In this document: positions 7,302-16,387 of the stretch, one piece after another | How the letters are laid out: the number at the start of each line of letters is the position of its first letter | Numbering within the stretch: the stretch's first letter is position 1 | From: Mycobacterium sp. | GTDB lineage: Bacteria > Actinomycetota > Actinomycetes > Mycobacteriales > Mycobacteriaceae | NCBI GenBank assembly: GCA_016197405.1 | Contig: JACPVR010000022.1 | Span: 1-64,000, forward strand | Length of the DNA stretch: 64,000 nt | Reading direction: 5' to 3' | Program-made: the position numbers and the translations under genes | Notes under the pieces: model-generated | What the model saw: only the letters and a program-made list of their open reading frames with translations | What the model was told of the DNA's origin: nothing | Databases searched by the model: none

Positions 7302-8429
7302 TCAGAAGGGGAAGCCCATCATCTTGGTGATACTGGGCAGCTTCGCCAGCGGGTTGCGCGGCAGACCGATGCGCGGCATTCCGATCGGCGGGGGCTGCGG
7401 CAGACCGACACCGGGCGGCAGTTGCCCCAGCTGGCCGAGGTTCAGCGCTGCCAGTGCGGGCAGCCCGGAGAATTCCGGCGTCGGCAACTTCGGCAGACCG
7501 ACCTGAGGCGGCGCGGGCAGCTTCAACGACGGCATATCGCCCCACGACGGCATGCTGCTCAGGAATGCCGTCGAGACGCCGACCTGTTCGGGTGTCGGCA
7601 GACTCGGCAGGCCGGCTCCGGACAGGTCCGGCAGCTTGAACGACGGCATATCGCCGAGCGACGGCAGGCTGCTCAGCGCCGCGGCGGAGGCTGCGACCTG
7701 TTCGGTCGACGGCAGGCTTGAGATGTTCGGGGTCAGTTTCGCCACCGCGGTCTGGATCGAGTCCGCGACACCGGGCACCGACTGCAGGCTGCTCAGCGAC
7801 TGCAGGCTGTCCAGGGCCGACGTCGAGAAGATGCTGCCGCTGCCGTTGGATCCGTAGATCAGCAGCGCGACCGCGATATCGGTCAGGTTGTTGGCGGTGG
7901 CGACGCCGGCGGCGGTCAGCCAGCCACCGATGTTGCCGGCCAGGCCGACCAGAGCGTCACCGCTGACGCCGGCGGCAACGGCGGGTGCGATATCGCCCCA
8001 GGCGATGGCGGGCCAGTCCAGGTTGGGGAATTTGGGGAAGCCGACGGTCGGCGTCGAGCCCGAGCCGTTGGCATAGGTCGGGGCGCCGGTCGGCGCGAAA
8101 GCATCCATCGTCGAGCTTCCCAGCAAGCTCGAGGCGTCGGTCGCGCCACCGGGCAGCAGGCCCGGAGGCAGGCCGGTGGGAACCGCACCGGGATCGGCGG
8201 CCGGCGCCGGCTTGGGAGCGGGTGCCGCCGCGATCGGAGCGGCGGTGGCCGTTGCGGGCGGCACCTTGGGCTGCGGGTTGGCGGCCTTCTTGGAATCTCC
8301 GGAGAACGTCCAGACGAGGGCACCGACGGCGGCCAGCACGGCAACGAGCGCGGCGGCGCCGACGATGGTCGCGGGCCGCATCGTGCGGGGCGGAGACTGA
8401 ACCGCCAGCGGCTCGGTCAGATCATCCAT
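7302..8429 (-). CDS. Membrane-anchored Pro/Ala/Leu-rich exported protein with internal repeats
   Basis: 375 residues from the ATG at 8429. A short cytoplasmic N-terminus is followed by one transmembrane helix (about 20-42), a low-complexity Ala/Pro stretch (50-100), and a mostly helical region. Two imperfect 29-residue repeats at about 239-267 and 277-305 each carry an LPxxEQV start and a GDMPSxKLP end. After these comes a run of Leu-Pro motifs (GLPKLP, GLPALA, GLPQPP, GLPRNP) to the end. I do not recognise a known family. A structural or envelope role is possible from composition. It is on the same strand as tuf and separated from it by a strong terminator. Confidence 0.7.
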   Translation of the reverse strand: MDDLTEPLAVQSPPRTMRPATIVGAAALVAVLAAVGALVWTFSGDSKKAANPQPKVPPATATAAPIAAAPAPKPAPAADPGAVPTGLPPGLLPGGATDASSLLGSSTMDAFAPTGAPTYANGSGSTPTVGFPKFPNLDWPAIAWGDIAPAVAAGVSGDALVGLAGNIGGWLTAAGVATANNLTDIAVALLIYGSNGSGSIFSTSALDSLQSLSSLQSVPGVADSIQTAVAKLTPNISSLPSTEQVAASAAALSSLPSLGDMPSFKLPDLSGAGLPSLPTPEQVGVSTAFLSSMPSWGDMPSLKLPAPPQVGLPKLPTPEFSGLPALAALNLGQLGQLPPGVGLPQPPPIGMPRIGLPRNPLAKLPSITKMMGFPF

Positions 8430-8576
8430 GGGAGCTCCCCAGTTCGGTGTTTATTCGATTTCGAATGACGCACCCCCGGCCTGACGGCCACACGGGCAGA
8501 TGCCACAGCTTAGCACCGGCTGGCAAACATACAGGTCGTCGCGTCGAGCAATCTCCGTAACCGGGTGGCACTAGCA

Positions 8577-8611
8577 AAGGACCCCCATTCCACGAGGGAA
8601 TGGGGGTCCTT
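8577..8611. terminator. Terminator of the str operon (after tuf)
   Basis: A 15-bp perfect inverted repeat (AAGGACCCCCATTCC at 8577-8591 and its complement at 8597-8611) with a 5-nt loop lies 27 bp past the tuf stop. There is no long T-tract on the minus strand, as is common in mycobacteria. The symmetry would let it also act on transcripts from the other side. Confidence 0.85.
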
Positions 8612-8637
8612 GTGCGTCTGCTTTCGCAGAAATCAGA

Positions 8638-9828
8638 TCACTTGAGGATCTTGGTAACCCGGCCGGCGCCGACGGTACGGCCGCCTTCGCGGATCGCGAA
8701 CCGCAGGCCCTCGTCCATGGCGACCGGCTGGATCAGCTTGACGGAGATGTCGGTGTTGTCACCGGGCATCACCATCTCGGTGCCCTCGGGCAGGGTCACA
8801 ACGCCCGTCACGTCCGTGGTGCGGAAGTAGAACTGCGGACGGTAGTTGTTGAAGAACGGCGTGTGCCGGCCGCCCTCGTCCTTGGACAGGATGTAGACGC
8901 TGCCCTCGAAGTCGGTGTGCGGCGTGGTGGTGCCGGGCTTCACGACGACCTGACCGCGCTCGACATCTTCACGCTTGATGCCGCGCAGCAGCAGACCGAC
9001 GTTGTCGCCGGCCTGACCCTGGTCGAGCAGCTTGCGGAACATCTCGACACCGGTGACCGTGGTCTTGGTGGTGGCGGGACGGATGCCGACGATCTCGACT
9101 TCCTCGTTCACGTTGACGATGCCGCGCTCCACACGACCGGTCACGACGGTGCCGCGGCCGGTGATGGTGAAGACGTCCTCGACGGGCATCAGGAACGGCT
9201 TCTCGGTCTCACGAACCGGATCCGGGATCGACTCGTCGACCGCGTCCATCAGGTCCTCGACGGACTTGACCCAGGTGGCGTCGCCTTCGAGAGCCTTCAG
9301 CGCCGAAACCTTGATGACCGGGGCATCCTCGTCGAAGTCCTGGGCGGCCAGCAGTTCGCGGACCTCCATCTCGACGAGCTCGATGAGCTCCTCGTCGTCG
9401 ACCATGTCGGCCTTGTTCAGCGCGACCAGGATGTAGGGCACGCCGACCTGGCGGGCCAGCAGCACATGCTCGCGCGTCTGCGGCATGGGACCGTCGGTGG
9501 CGGCGACCACCAGAATCGCACCGTCCATCTGGGCGGCACCGGTGATCATGTTCTTGATGTAGTCAGCGTGACCGGGGGCGTCGACGTGTGCGTAGTGACG
9601 CTTCTCGGTCTGGTACTCCACGTGGGAGATGTTGATGGTGATACCGCGCTGACGCTCCTCGGGCGCATTGTCGATCTGGTCGAATGCGCGCGACTCGTTC
9701 AAATCGGGGTACTTGTCATGCAGAACCTTGGTGATTGCTGCAGTAAGCGTCGTCTTGCCGTGGTCAACGTGACCAATGGTCCCGATGTTGACGTGCGGCT
9801 TCGTCCGCTCGAACTTCGCCTTCGCCAC
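8638..9828 (-). CDS. tuf: Elongation factor Tu
   Basis: 396 residues from the ATG at 9828 with the SD AGGAGG. G-domain motifs are GHVDHGKTT (P loop), the switch region GITINISH, DAPGHADY and NKAD, followed by domains 2 and 3. It delivers aminoacyl-tRNA to the ribosomal A site. It is the last gene of the str operon, 81 bp after fusA, and corresponds to Rv0685. Confidence 0.99.
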   Translation of the reverse strand: MAKAKFERTKPHVNIGTIGHVDHGKTTLTAAITKVLHDKYPDLNESRAFDQIDNAPEERQRGITINISHVEYQTEKRHYAHVDAPGHADYIKNMITGAAQMDGAILVVAATDGPMPQTREHVLLARQVGVPYILVALNKADMVDDEELIELVEMEVRELLAAQDFDEDAPVIKVSALKALEGDATWVKSVEDLMDAVDESIPDPVRETEKPFLMPVEDVFTITGRGTVVTGRVERGIVNVNEEVEIVGIRPATTKTTVTGVEMFRKLLDQGQAGDNVGLLLRGIKREDVERGQVVVKPGTTTPHTDFEGSVYILSKDEGGRHTPFFNNYRPQFYFRTTDVTGVVTLPEGTEMVMPGDNTDISVKLIQPVAMDEGLRFAIREGGRTVGAGRVTKILK

Positions 9829-9909
9829 TTCTGTGTCCTCCTGGACTTGTTGGTGCTTTGGTTAAAGCAATGTTGATTTCTTCAGTTGTGTGGTCCCGCT
9901 AGGGGCCGA

Positions 9910-12012
9910 CTATTCGCCGGTCGCCTTCGCGATGATCTCCTTCGACACGTTCGCCGGAACCTCTGCGTACGAGTCAAACACCATGGAGTAGTTCGCCCGG
10001 CCCTGGGTCTTCGACCGGAGGTCGCCGACGTAGCCGAACATCTCCGACAACGGTACGTGCGCCCTGACGACGCGGGCACCGCTGCGCTCTTCCATGGCCT
10101 GGATCTGACCACGGCGGGAGTTCAGGTCGCCGATCACATCGCCCATGTAATCCTCGGGCGTGGTGACCTCGACGGCCATGACGGGTTCCAGGATCACCGG
10201 CTGCGCCTGGGCGGCAGCCTTCTTCAGCACCTGCGAACCGGCGATCTTGAAGGCCATTTCCGAGGAGTCGACGTCGTGGTACGCGCCGTCGAGCAGGGTG
10301 ACCTTCAGGTTCACCAACGGGTAACCGGCGAGCACGCCGTACTGCATGGCGTCCTGCGCACCGGCATCCACCGACGGGATGTACTCGCGCGGGATGCGGC
10401 CACCGGTGACCTTGTTCTCGAATTCGTAGGTCGCGCCGTCTTCGCCGGTGAAGGGCTCGATGCTGATGAGCACCTTGGCGAACTGGCCGGAGCCACCCGT
10501 CTGCTTCTTGTGGGTGAACTCGACCTTGTCGACGGCGCGCTTGATGGTCTCCTTGTAGGCGACCTGCGGCTTACCGACGTTGGCCTCGACCTTGAACTCG
10601 CGACGCATGCGGTCGACCAGGATGTCCAGGTGCAGCTCGCCCATACCGCCGATGACGGTCTGACCGGTCTCGTTGTCCTGGTGGACCTTGAAGGTCGGGT
10701 CTTCCTCGGCGAGCTTCTGGATCGCCAGGGACAGCTTCTCCTGGTCACTCTTGGTCTTGGGCTCGATGGCAACCTCGATGACGGGATCGGGGAAGGTCAT
10801 CGACTCGAGCACGACCTGCTGATTCGGGTCGCTCAGGGTGTCACCGGTGGTGGTGTCCTTGAGCCCGATCACGGCGTAGATGTGGCCGGCTGCGGCGGTC
10901 TCGACCGGGTTCTCCTTGTTGGAGTGCATCTGGAACAGCTTGCCCAGCCGCTCCTTCTTGCCCTTGGTCGCGTTGATGACCTGTGCACCGGAGTCGACCT
11001 TGCCCGAGTACACCCGGACGTAGGTCAGCTTGCCGAAGAACGGGTGCGTGGCGACCTTGAACGCCAGCGCCGAGAACGGCTCGTCGGTGGACGGCTTGCG
11101 GATGACCTCGACGTCTTCCTTGCCCGGGGCGTGACCGACAGCGGCGGCAACGTCCAGCGGGGTCGGCAGGTAGTCGATGACCGCGTCGAGCATGGGCTGC
11201 ACGCCCTTGTTCTTGAACGCGCTACCGCACAGCACCGGGTAGGCCTCGGAGTTGATCGTGAGCTTGCGGATCGCGCCCTTGATCTCCTCGATGGTCAGTT
11301 CCTCGCCACCGAAGTACTTGTCCAGCAAGGCCTCGTCGGTCTCGGCGACCGCTTCGAGCAGCTTGGTGCGGTACTCGTCGGCCTTCTCCTGAAGGTCGGC
11401 GGGGATGTCGACGACGTCGTACTTCTCGCCGAGCTTGGTCTCGCCGGTCCAGACCTTGGCCTTCATCTCGACCAGGTCGACGACGCCTTCGAAGCCGCCC
11501 TCGGAACCGATCGGGAGCTGGATGGGCAGCGCCTTGGCGCCCAGACGCTCCTCGATGGTGCGCACGGTGAAGTAGAAGTCGGCGCCGATCTTGTCCATCT
11601 TGTTGACGAAGCAGATGCGCGGCACGTCGTACTTGTCGGCCTGGCGCCAGACCTGCTCGGACTGCGGCTCGACGCCCTCTTTACCGTCGAAAACGGCTAC
11701 CGCACCGTCGAGCACGCGCAGGCTGCGCTCCACCTCGACGGTGAAGTCGACGTGCCCGGGGGTGTCGATGATGTTGATCTGGTTGCCGTCCCAGAAGCAG
11801 GTGGTGGCAGCCGAGGTGATGGTGATACCCCGTTCCTGCTCCTGCTCCATCCAGTCCATCGTGGCGGCGCCATCGTGAACTTCACCGATCTTGTAGCTGA
11901 TACCGGTGTAGTAGAGGATGCGCTCGGTTGTCGTCGTCTTGCCGGCATCGATGTGCGCCATGATGCCGATGTTGCGGACCTTGGTGAGGTCGGTCAGCAC
12001 GTCCTGTGCCAC
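9910..12012 (-). CDS. fusA: Elongation factor G
   Basis: 700 residues from a GTG at 12012. G motifs AHIDAGKTT, RGITITSAATT, DTPGHVDFT and NKMDK are followed by domains II-V. It catalyses ribosomal translocation and, with the recycling factor, subunit splitting. It corresponds to fusA1 (Rv0684) between rpsG and tuf. Confidence 0.99.
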   Translation of the reverse strand: MAQDVLTDLTKVRNIGIMAHIDAGKTTTTERILYYTGISYKIGEVHDGAATMDWMEQEQERGITITSAATTCFWDGNQINIIDTPGHVDFTVEVERSLRVLDGAVAVFDGKEGVEPQSEQVWRQADKYDVPRICFVNKMDKIGADFYFTVRTIEERLGAKALPIQLPIGSEGGFEGVVDLVEMKAKVWTGETKLGEKYDVVDIPADLQEKADEYRTKLLEAVAETDEALLDKYFGGEELTIEEIKGAIRKLTINSEAYPVLCGSAFKNKGVQPMLDAVIDYLPTPLDVAAAVGHAPGKEDVEVIRKPSTDEPFSALAFKVATHPFFGKLTYVRVYSGKVDSGAQVINATKGKKERLGKLFQMHSNKENPVETAAAGHIYAVIGLKDTTTGDTLSDPNQQVVLESMTFPDPVIEVAIEPKTKSDQEKLSLAIQKLAEEDPTFKVHQDNETGQTVIGGMGELHLDILVDRMRREFKVEANVGKPQVAYKETIKRAVDKVEFTHKKQTGGSGQFAKVLISIEPFTGEDGATYEFENKVTGGRIPREYIPSVDAGAQDAMQYGVLAGYPLVNLKVTLLDGAYHDVDSSEMAFKIAGSQVLKKAAAQAQPVILEPVMAVEVTTPEDYMGDVIGDLNSRRGQIQAMEERSGARVVRAHVPLSEMFGYVGDLRSKTQGRANYSMVFDSYAEVPANVSKEIIAKATGE

Positions 12013-12098
12013 GGCAGTCTTCCCACTCTTTCGCTTGCTAGTTAGGTGTATTCGTTACGCGCGGCGATAGCGCCGGTTGCACTCCGCCGGCGCTGTGA

Positions 12099-12569
12099 TC
12101 ACCAGCGGTAGTGCGCGAAGGCCCGGTTCGCCTCGGCCATCTTGTGGGTGTCCTCGCGTCGCTTGACGGCGGCACCCAGGCCATTGCTGGCGTCCAGGAT
12201 CTCGTTGGCCAGTCGCTCGACCATGGTCTTCTCGCGGCGCGCCTTGGAGAAGCTGACCAGCCAGCGCAGTGCCAGGGTGGTCGACCGCTCGGGGCGAACC
12301 TCGACGGGCACCTGGTAGGTCGCACCACCGACGCGGCGGCTACGAACTTCCAGGGCGGGCTTGACGTTGTCGAGAGCACGCTTGAGGGTGACGACCGGGT
12401 CGGTGCCGGTCTTGTCACGGGCCTGCTCGAGCGCACCATAAACAATGCGCTCAGCCAGGGATTTCTTCCCGTCCAGCAGAACCTTGTTGACCAGCTGGGT
12501 CACCAGCTGCGATCCGTAGACCGGGTCGTTGACCAGCGGACGCTTCGGCGCGGGGCCCTTGCGCGGCAT
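12099..12569 (-). CDS. rpsG: 30S ribosomal protein S7
   Basis: 156 residues, the standard length for bacterial S7, starting [12 protein letters not shown]. It nucleates assembly of the 30S head by binding the 3' major domain of 16S rRNA. Its ATG shares one base with the rpsL TAA stop, which implies translational coupling. Confidence 0.99.
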   Translation of the reverse strand: MPRKGPAPKRPLVNDPVYGSQLVTQLVNKVLLDGKKSLAERIVYGALEQARDKTGTDPVVTLKRALDNVKPALEVRSRRVGGATYQVPVEVRPERSTTLALRWLVSFSKARREKTMVERLANEILDASNGLGAAVKRREDTHKMAEANRAFAHYRW

Positions 12570-12943
12570 TAGCTCTTCTCCTTCTTGGCGCCGTAGCGGC
12601 TCCGAGCCTGCTTGCGGTTCTTGACACCCTGGGTGTCCAACGAGCCGCGGATGATCTTGTAACGCACACCGGGCAAGTCCTTGACTCGACCGCCACGCAC
12701 CAGAACCATCGAGTGCTCCTGCAGGTTGTGACCCTCGCCCGGGATGTAGGCGGTGACCTCGACCTGGCTGGTCAGCTTGACGCGGGCGACCTTACGAAGT
12801 GCCGAGTTCGGCTTCTTCGGGGTGGTCGTGTACACGCGGGTGCACACACCGCGGCGCTGCGGGCTGCCCTTGAGTGCCGCGGTCTTCACCTTGGCGATCT
12901 TGTCGCGGCGACCCTTGCGGACCAGCTGGTTGATGGTTGGCAT
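12569..12943 (-). CDS. rpsL: 30S ribosomal protein S12
   Basis: 124 residues, with the SD AGAGGAAG before the ATG at 12943. Lys43 (in TTTPKKPNS) and Lys88 (in GGRVKDLPG), the positions changed in streptomycin-resistant mycobacteria, are both wild type. It is the first gene of the str operon and sits in the decoding centre. A roughly 220-nt leader precedes it. Confidence 0.99.
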
Positions 12944-13166
12944 GTAGCGGCTTCCTCTTTTATTGCTTATCGTGCTCGGTTAGTGCTCTGGGTGGTGCTA
13001 AAAGTCTCTGTACTGCGGTTATGTCTCATTCGCTTACCCCGCATCCGGGAGTGTCGCGCACGCTCACACCGACTGGTCGATGCGTTTGCGTGCACACACG
13101 AATTTGCCCGGCGTGCGCGCATGCCGGCCGTTGTGCAGCCGCGTGCGCCCCTGTGTGCCAGGCACG

Positions 13167-13201
13167 AGCTACCACAATACCAGGGCAGCGCACCTCGACA
13201 A
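13167..13201 (-). promoter_or_regulatory. Probable promoter of the rpsL-rpsG-fusA-tuf operon
   Basis: On the minus strand TTGTCG (13196-13201) and TATTGT (13174-13179) are separated by 16 bp, a SigA-type pair, predicting a start near 13167 and a leader of about 220 nt. The rest of 12944-13241 holds no convincing gene. It is unusually rich in alternating GTGTGC/GCGCGC sequence, which may form structure in the leader. Confidence 0.55.
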
Positions 13202-13241
13202 AACCTGCGCAATAGCCGCTCGACAGCGGCCTTATCGCAGG

Positions 13242-13859
13242 TCAGCCCCGGCGCTCGAGGCCGGCCGTGAGCCGCAGCACCATGTCGGTGAACACGATGT
13301 CGGTGTCCACGTCGTCCATCACGCCCGTCATCTCGAGCAGGACGAAGCCGTGCATGGCCGACCAGAATTCCAGCGCGGCATAGAACGCCTTCTCGCCTTC
13401 CAGACCATAGGAACCCAGCACCGCGATGACCGGTGCGGCCGCGGATTTGGTGGCCGCGGAGTACTCCGGGTCGTCATCGCCGAACGGCAACCGGGTGAAC
13501 GCCGAGTACCGGCCCGGGTGGTGGTGGGCATAGCTGCGGTAGGCGCTGGCCATCACCAGCACGGCGTCGTCGCGGGTACGCCCGTCGCACACGGTGTTGA
13601 GCATGTTGATGATGTCGCCGATGACCCGCATCCGGACGGTGCGGCGCAGGTCGTCGAGGCTCTGCACATGGTTGTACAGCGACGGGCCCTTGGTGCCCAG
13701 GTGGGCGGCCAGGGCGTTGATCGTCAGCGCGTCCCACCCCTCGCGGTCAAGGAACGTCAAAGCCGCATTGACGATGATGTCGCGGCTGAGCTTGGCCGAC
13801 CGCGCCGGCGCACGACCGCGCGGCCGAGTACCCGCGGGCGGGTCGGACCGTGCTGCCAT
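13242..13859 (-). CDS. TetR-family regulator (Rv0681-like)
   Basis: 205 residues from the ATG at 13859 with the SD AGGACG. The N-terminal HTH (about 22-65, LSRDIIVNAALTFLDREGW...LYNHVQSLDDLR) precedes a C-terminal ligand/dimer domain containing the SAFTRLPFG and SAMHGFVLLEM segments. It corresponds to Rv0681, which also sits immediately before rpsL. Its transcript would run toward the rpsL promoter. The ligand and targets are unknown. Confidence 0.88.
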   Translation of the reverse strand: MAARSDPPAGTRPRGRAPARSAKLSRDIIVNAALTFLDREGWDALTINALAAHLGTKGPSLYNHVQSLDDLRRTVRMRVIGDIINMLNTVCDGRTRDDAVLVMASAYRSYAHHHPGRYSAFTRLPFGDDDPEYSAATKSAAAPVIAVLGSYGLEGEKAFYAALEFWSAMHGFVLLEMTGVMDDVDTDIVFTDMVLRLTAGLERRG

Positions 13860-14021
13860 TACCGTCGTCCTGTCATCGGCGTGCGCGAATGGTGATGAGA
13901 ACCAGCGATGAACTCTAGTTGACGCCGGGGGGAGAAAGTTCGCACAGTAACCCGGCGATCCCTTCCTCGACATCGACCGATGGCCGTAGGCTCAGCGCAC
14001 AGCGAACGGAAAGGACCGGCA

Positions 14022-14405
14022 GTGAGGCGCACCGCTACCCGCGCGGCGATGGCCGCGGCTCTGTTGTTCGGTGGGGTGGTCTTCGGTAGTGCGGTCGACG
14101 CACCCCTGGCCGCGGCGAAGAACGGTGATACCCACATCACCGCGATCGGCAGCCAGCAGACCATCGATTGCAACGACTCGACGCTTTTCGTCAACGGCTC
14201 GGCCAACACCATCACTGCGCTGGGCAGCTGCTGGGGGGTGACCATCCAGGGCTCGGGTAACACCGTCATCGCCGACAACGTGGTCAACGACATCACGGTG
14301 TACGGCTTCGACCAGACCGCGTTGTTCAAGACCGGCAACCCGGTGCTGATCGACCGCGGCCGGGAACTCGGCATGGTGAACCGCCTGGACCGCGTGCCTG
14401 CCTAG
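14022..14405 (+). CDS. DUF3060 secreted protein (Rv0680c-like)
   Basis: 127 residues from a GTG at 14022, preceded by GGAAAGGA at good spacing. The start forms an Arg-rich signal peptide with a hydrophobic core (VRRTATRAAMAAALLFGGVVFG) and an Ala-rich cleavage region (PLAAA). The mature part has the DUF3060 pattern of short beta repeats rich in Asn, Gly and Thr (NGSANTITALGSC, GSGNTVIADN) and two cysteines likely to pair. The function is unknown. A second family member follows 59 bp downstream. Confidence 0.8.
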   Translation: MRRTATRAAMAAALLFGGVVFGSAVDAPLAAAKNGDTHITAIGSQQTIDCNDSTLFVNGSANTITALGSCWGVTIQGSGNTVIADNVVNDITVYGFDQTALFKTGNPVLIDRGRELGMVNRLDRVPA

Positions 14406-14464
14406 CGAGCACGGCATAGTGGGGGCTCGAGACTTGTCCGTCAGGCACCCCGAAGCGAGGAAAC

Positions 14465-14869
14465 ATGCCGCACCCCCGTCTTTTCGTGACGGTCGTCAGC
14501 GCAGTTTTATGTGTGACCCTGGCCGGTTGCGGTTCGGAAAGCGCTGACACCAGCCCGCCGACCGCCACCGCGGGAACCTCGGGCGCACAGGTCGAGGTCG
14601 GCAACACCATCAACTACGGATCGTTCGGCACCACCGCCGATATCGACTGCGCCGACGGCAAATCGCTCAACGTGGGTGGCTCGAACAACACGCTGAAGGT
14701 CACCGGCACGTGTGCCTCGGTCAACATCGGCGGCGCCGACAACAAGATCACCTTCGACAAGATCGACAAAGAGCTGGCCGTTGTCGGGTTGAACAACACC
14801 GTCTCCTATACCGACGGCGATCCCAAGGTCAGCAATCTCGGCTCGGGCAACGACATCAAGAAGGGCTGA
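14465..14869 (+). CDS. DUF3060 lipoprotein (Rv0679c-like)
   Basis: 134 residues from the ATG at 14465 with the SD AGCGAGGAAA. A signal peptide ends in the lipobox LAGC with the lipidated Cys at residue 22, then a Ser/Thr/Pro-rich linker (23-40) and a DUF3060 beta-repeat domain (GGSNNTLKVTGTC, GGADNKITF, GLNNTVSYTDG). It is paralogous to the previous gene. It is predicted to sit on the outer face of the plasma membrane, function unknown. In M. tuberculosis this pair lies beside the mmpS5-mmpL5 efflux genes, which are missing here. Confidence 0.85.
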   Translation: MPHPRLFVTVVSAVLCVTLAGCGSESADTSPPTATAGTSGAQVEVGNTINYGSFGTTADIDCADGKSLNVGGSNNTLKVTGTCASVNIGGADNKITFDKIDKELAVVGLNNTVSYTDGDPKVSNLGSGNDIKKG

Positions 14870-14892
14870 CACCCCTCCTCGCGAGCGGTCCC

Positions 14893-15657
14893 TCAGGCCT
14901 GGGCGCCGTGGCGGCCCGCGCCGTCGGCGAACCGCTTGGCCCCGGCCACCGATTCCGCCGCGACCCGCGACAGACTGCCGAACTCGACGTCGATGGCCTG
15001 GGCCTCCGACATTCCCCACTGCCCCAGCGCCGACAGCCGATCCGAGCGCAGGCACAGCTGTGGGAAAGCGGCCAGCTCGGCGGCCAACTGCTCGGCCTGC
15101 GCGCGGGCCTGCCCCGTCGGCACCACGCGGTTGGCCAGGCCGATGGCCAGCGCCTCGTCGGCGTCGACGGCGCGGCCGGTCAGGATGAGGTCCATGGCCC
15201 GGCTGTGACCGATCAACCGGGGCAGCCGTACCGTGCCGCCGTCGATCAGCGGCACACCCCAGCGCCGGCAGAACACGCCGAAAACCGCGTCGGCCTCGAC
15301 GACCCGCAGGTCGCACCACAACGCCAACTCCAGCCCGCCGGCCACCGCGTGACCACTGACCGCGGCGATGACGGGTTTGGACAGCGTCATCCGGGTCGGA
15401 CCCATCGGGCCCGGACCACTGCGATGCGTCGGGTTGGTGTCCGGCGTTCCGATGGCCTTCAGATCCGCTCCGGCACAGAAGGTTCCACCGTCACCCCAGA
15501 GCACGGCGACCGAAGCCGAGTCGTCGGCGTCGAAGTCGCTGAAGGCGGCGAAGAGTTCGGCGGCGGCGGGTCCGTTGACGGCGTTGCGGGCCTGGGGACG
15601 GTTCATGATGACCGTGGTCACCGGCCCGTTGCGCTCGACGCGTACTCCCCCACTCAT
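14893..15657 (-). CDS. echA5: Enoyl-CoA hydratase/isomerase family (EchA5-like)
   Basis: 254 residues from the ATG at 15657, which overlaps the stop of the PaaX-like gene (ATGA). Crotonase-fold motifs are GGTFCAGADL (oxyanion hole) and SGHAVAGGLELALWCDLRV. This is the last gene of the fadE8-echA4-regulator-echA5 operon, matching the order Rv0672-Rv0675. The substrate is unknown. Confidence 0.88.
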   Translation of the reverse strand: MSGGVRVERNGPVTTVIMNRPQARNAVNGPAAAELFAAFSDFDADDSASVAVLWGDGGTFCAGADLKAIGTPDTNPTHRSGPGPMGPTRMTLSKPVIAAVSGHAVAGGLELALWCDLRVVEADAVFGVFCRRWGVPLIDGGTVRLPRLIGHSRAMDLILTGRAVDADEALAIGLANRVVPTGQARAQAEQLAAELAAFPQLCLRSDRLSALGQWGMSEAQAIDVEFGSLSRVAAESVAGAKRFADGAGRHGAQA

Positions 15658-16385
15658 CTGGCCTCCGTCAGTTCGGTGTGATCGCGCCGGGCGGTCAGTT
15701 CGGCCGCGAACTGCGCGTAGACCGACCGTAGCGCGGCGCCCGGCCAGTCCGGCGGCAAAAGCTCGTCCGGTAGCACCGGATCGGTCAGCAGATGGCGCAC
15801 CATCCCGGCGGCCGCGACGAACCGACTCGGCACATCGGGCGCCCCGGCCATATCGGCCAGCAGCCCACCGGCGGTGTCCGCCCACGCGTCCAGATTCCAC
15901 AATCGGGCGGCCAGGTCGGCGGGCTCGTCGTCGTAACTGCGCAGATGACGGCCGCGGGTGAGCACCTCGGCGGGCAACTCCGATGCCAGGTTGTCCGGCC
16001 GCAGCCAGACACCCTCGCGAAGCTCACCGAAACGGTTGTCCTGTAATGCCCTACGCACATCGGCGCGGGTACGGGCGGAGTTGCCGACGCTGGTGATCAC
16101 CACCGTGTTCCACGAACCGTCCCACGGCTGCACCGGCGGGTCGAGCGCCAAATCCTGGCGGCGCTGGCGCGCCAGCAGCCGGTCGGCCAGCCGGTAGCCG
16201 TCCGCCGATCGGATCAGGTCACCGGCGGTCACCATCCGGGTCAGGGCCACCCGCAGCGTTGTCTCCTTGATACCGAAATCGGATGTGAGCCTGATCAACT
16301 GGGCCGCGGTGGCCCAGGCCGGATGCGCACCGAGCAGTACCGACAGCACGACCGAACGCGCCGTCATCCGGGCCAGGGTCGCCAC
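15654..16385 (-). CDS. PaaX-like transcriptional regulator (Rv0674-like)
   Basis: 243 residues from a GTG at 16385 (ATG at 16367 possible). It has a PaaX-type N-terminal winged helix (SVLLGAHPAW...FGIKETTLRVALTRMV, about 14-52) and a central domain with WDGSWNTVVI, followed by the C-terminal PaaX domain. PaaX repressors respond to aryl-CoA thioesters such as phenylacetyl-CoA. Lodged inside an acyl-CoA dehydrogenase/hydratase operon, it probably autoregulates the operon in response to an acyl-CoA. It starts 2 bp after the echA4 stop. Confidence 0.85.
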   Translation of the reverse strand: MATLARMTARSVVLSVLLGAHPAWATAAQLIRLTSDFGIKETTLRVALTRMVTAGDLIRSADGYRLADRLLARQRRQDLALDPPVQPWDGSWNTVVITSVGNSARTRADVRRALQDNRFGELREGVWLRPDNLASELPAEVLTRGRHLRSYDDEPADLAARLWNLDAWADTAGGLLADMAGAPDVPSRFVAAAGMVRHLLTDPVLPDELLPPDWPGAALRSVYAQFAAELTARRDHTELTEAR

Positions 16386-16387
16386 GC

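Noticed and set aside
9886..12045. 719-codon open frame on the plus strand across fusA
   Set aside because: It is the antisense mirror of fusA; high GC at third positions leaves the opposite strand free of stops. The minus-strand frame encodes full EF-G.
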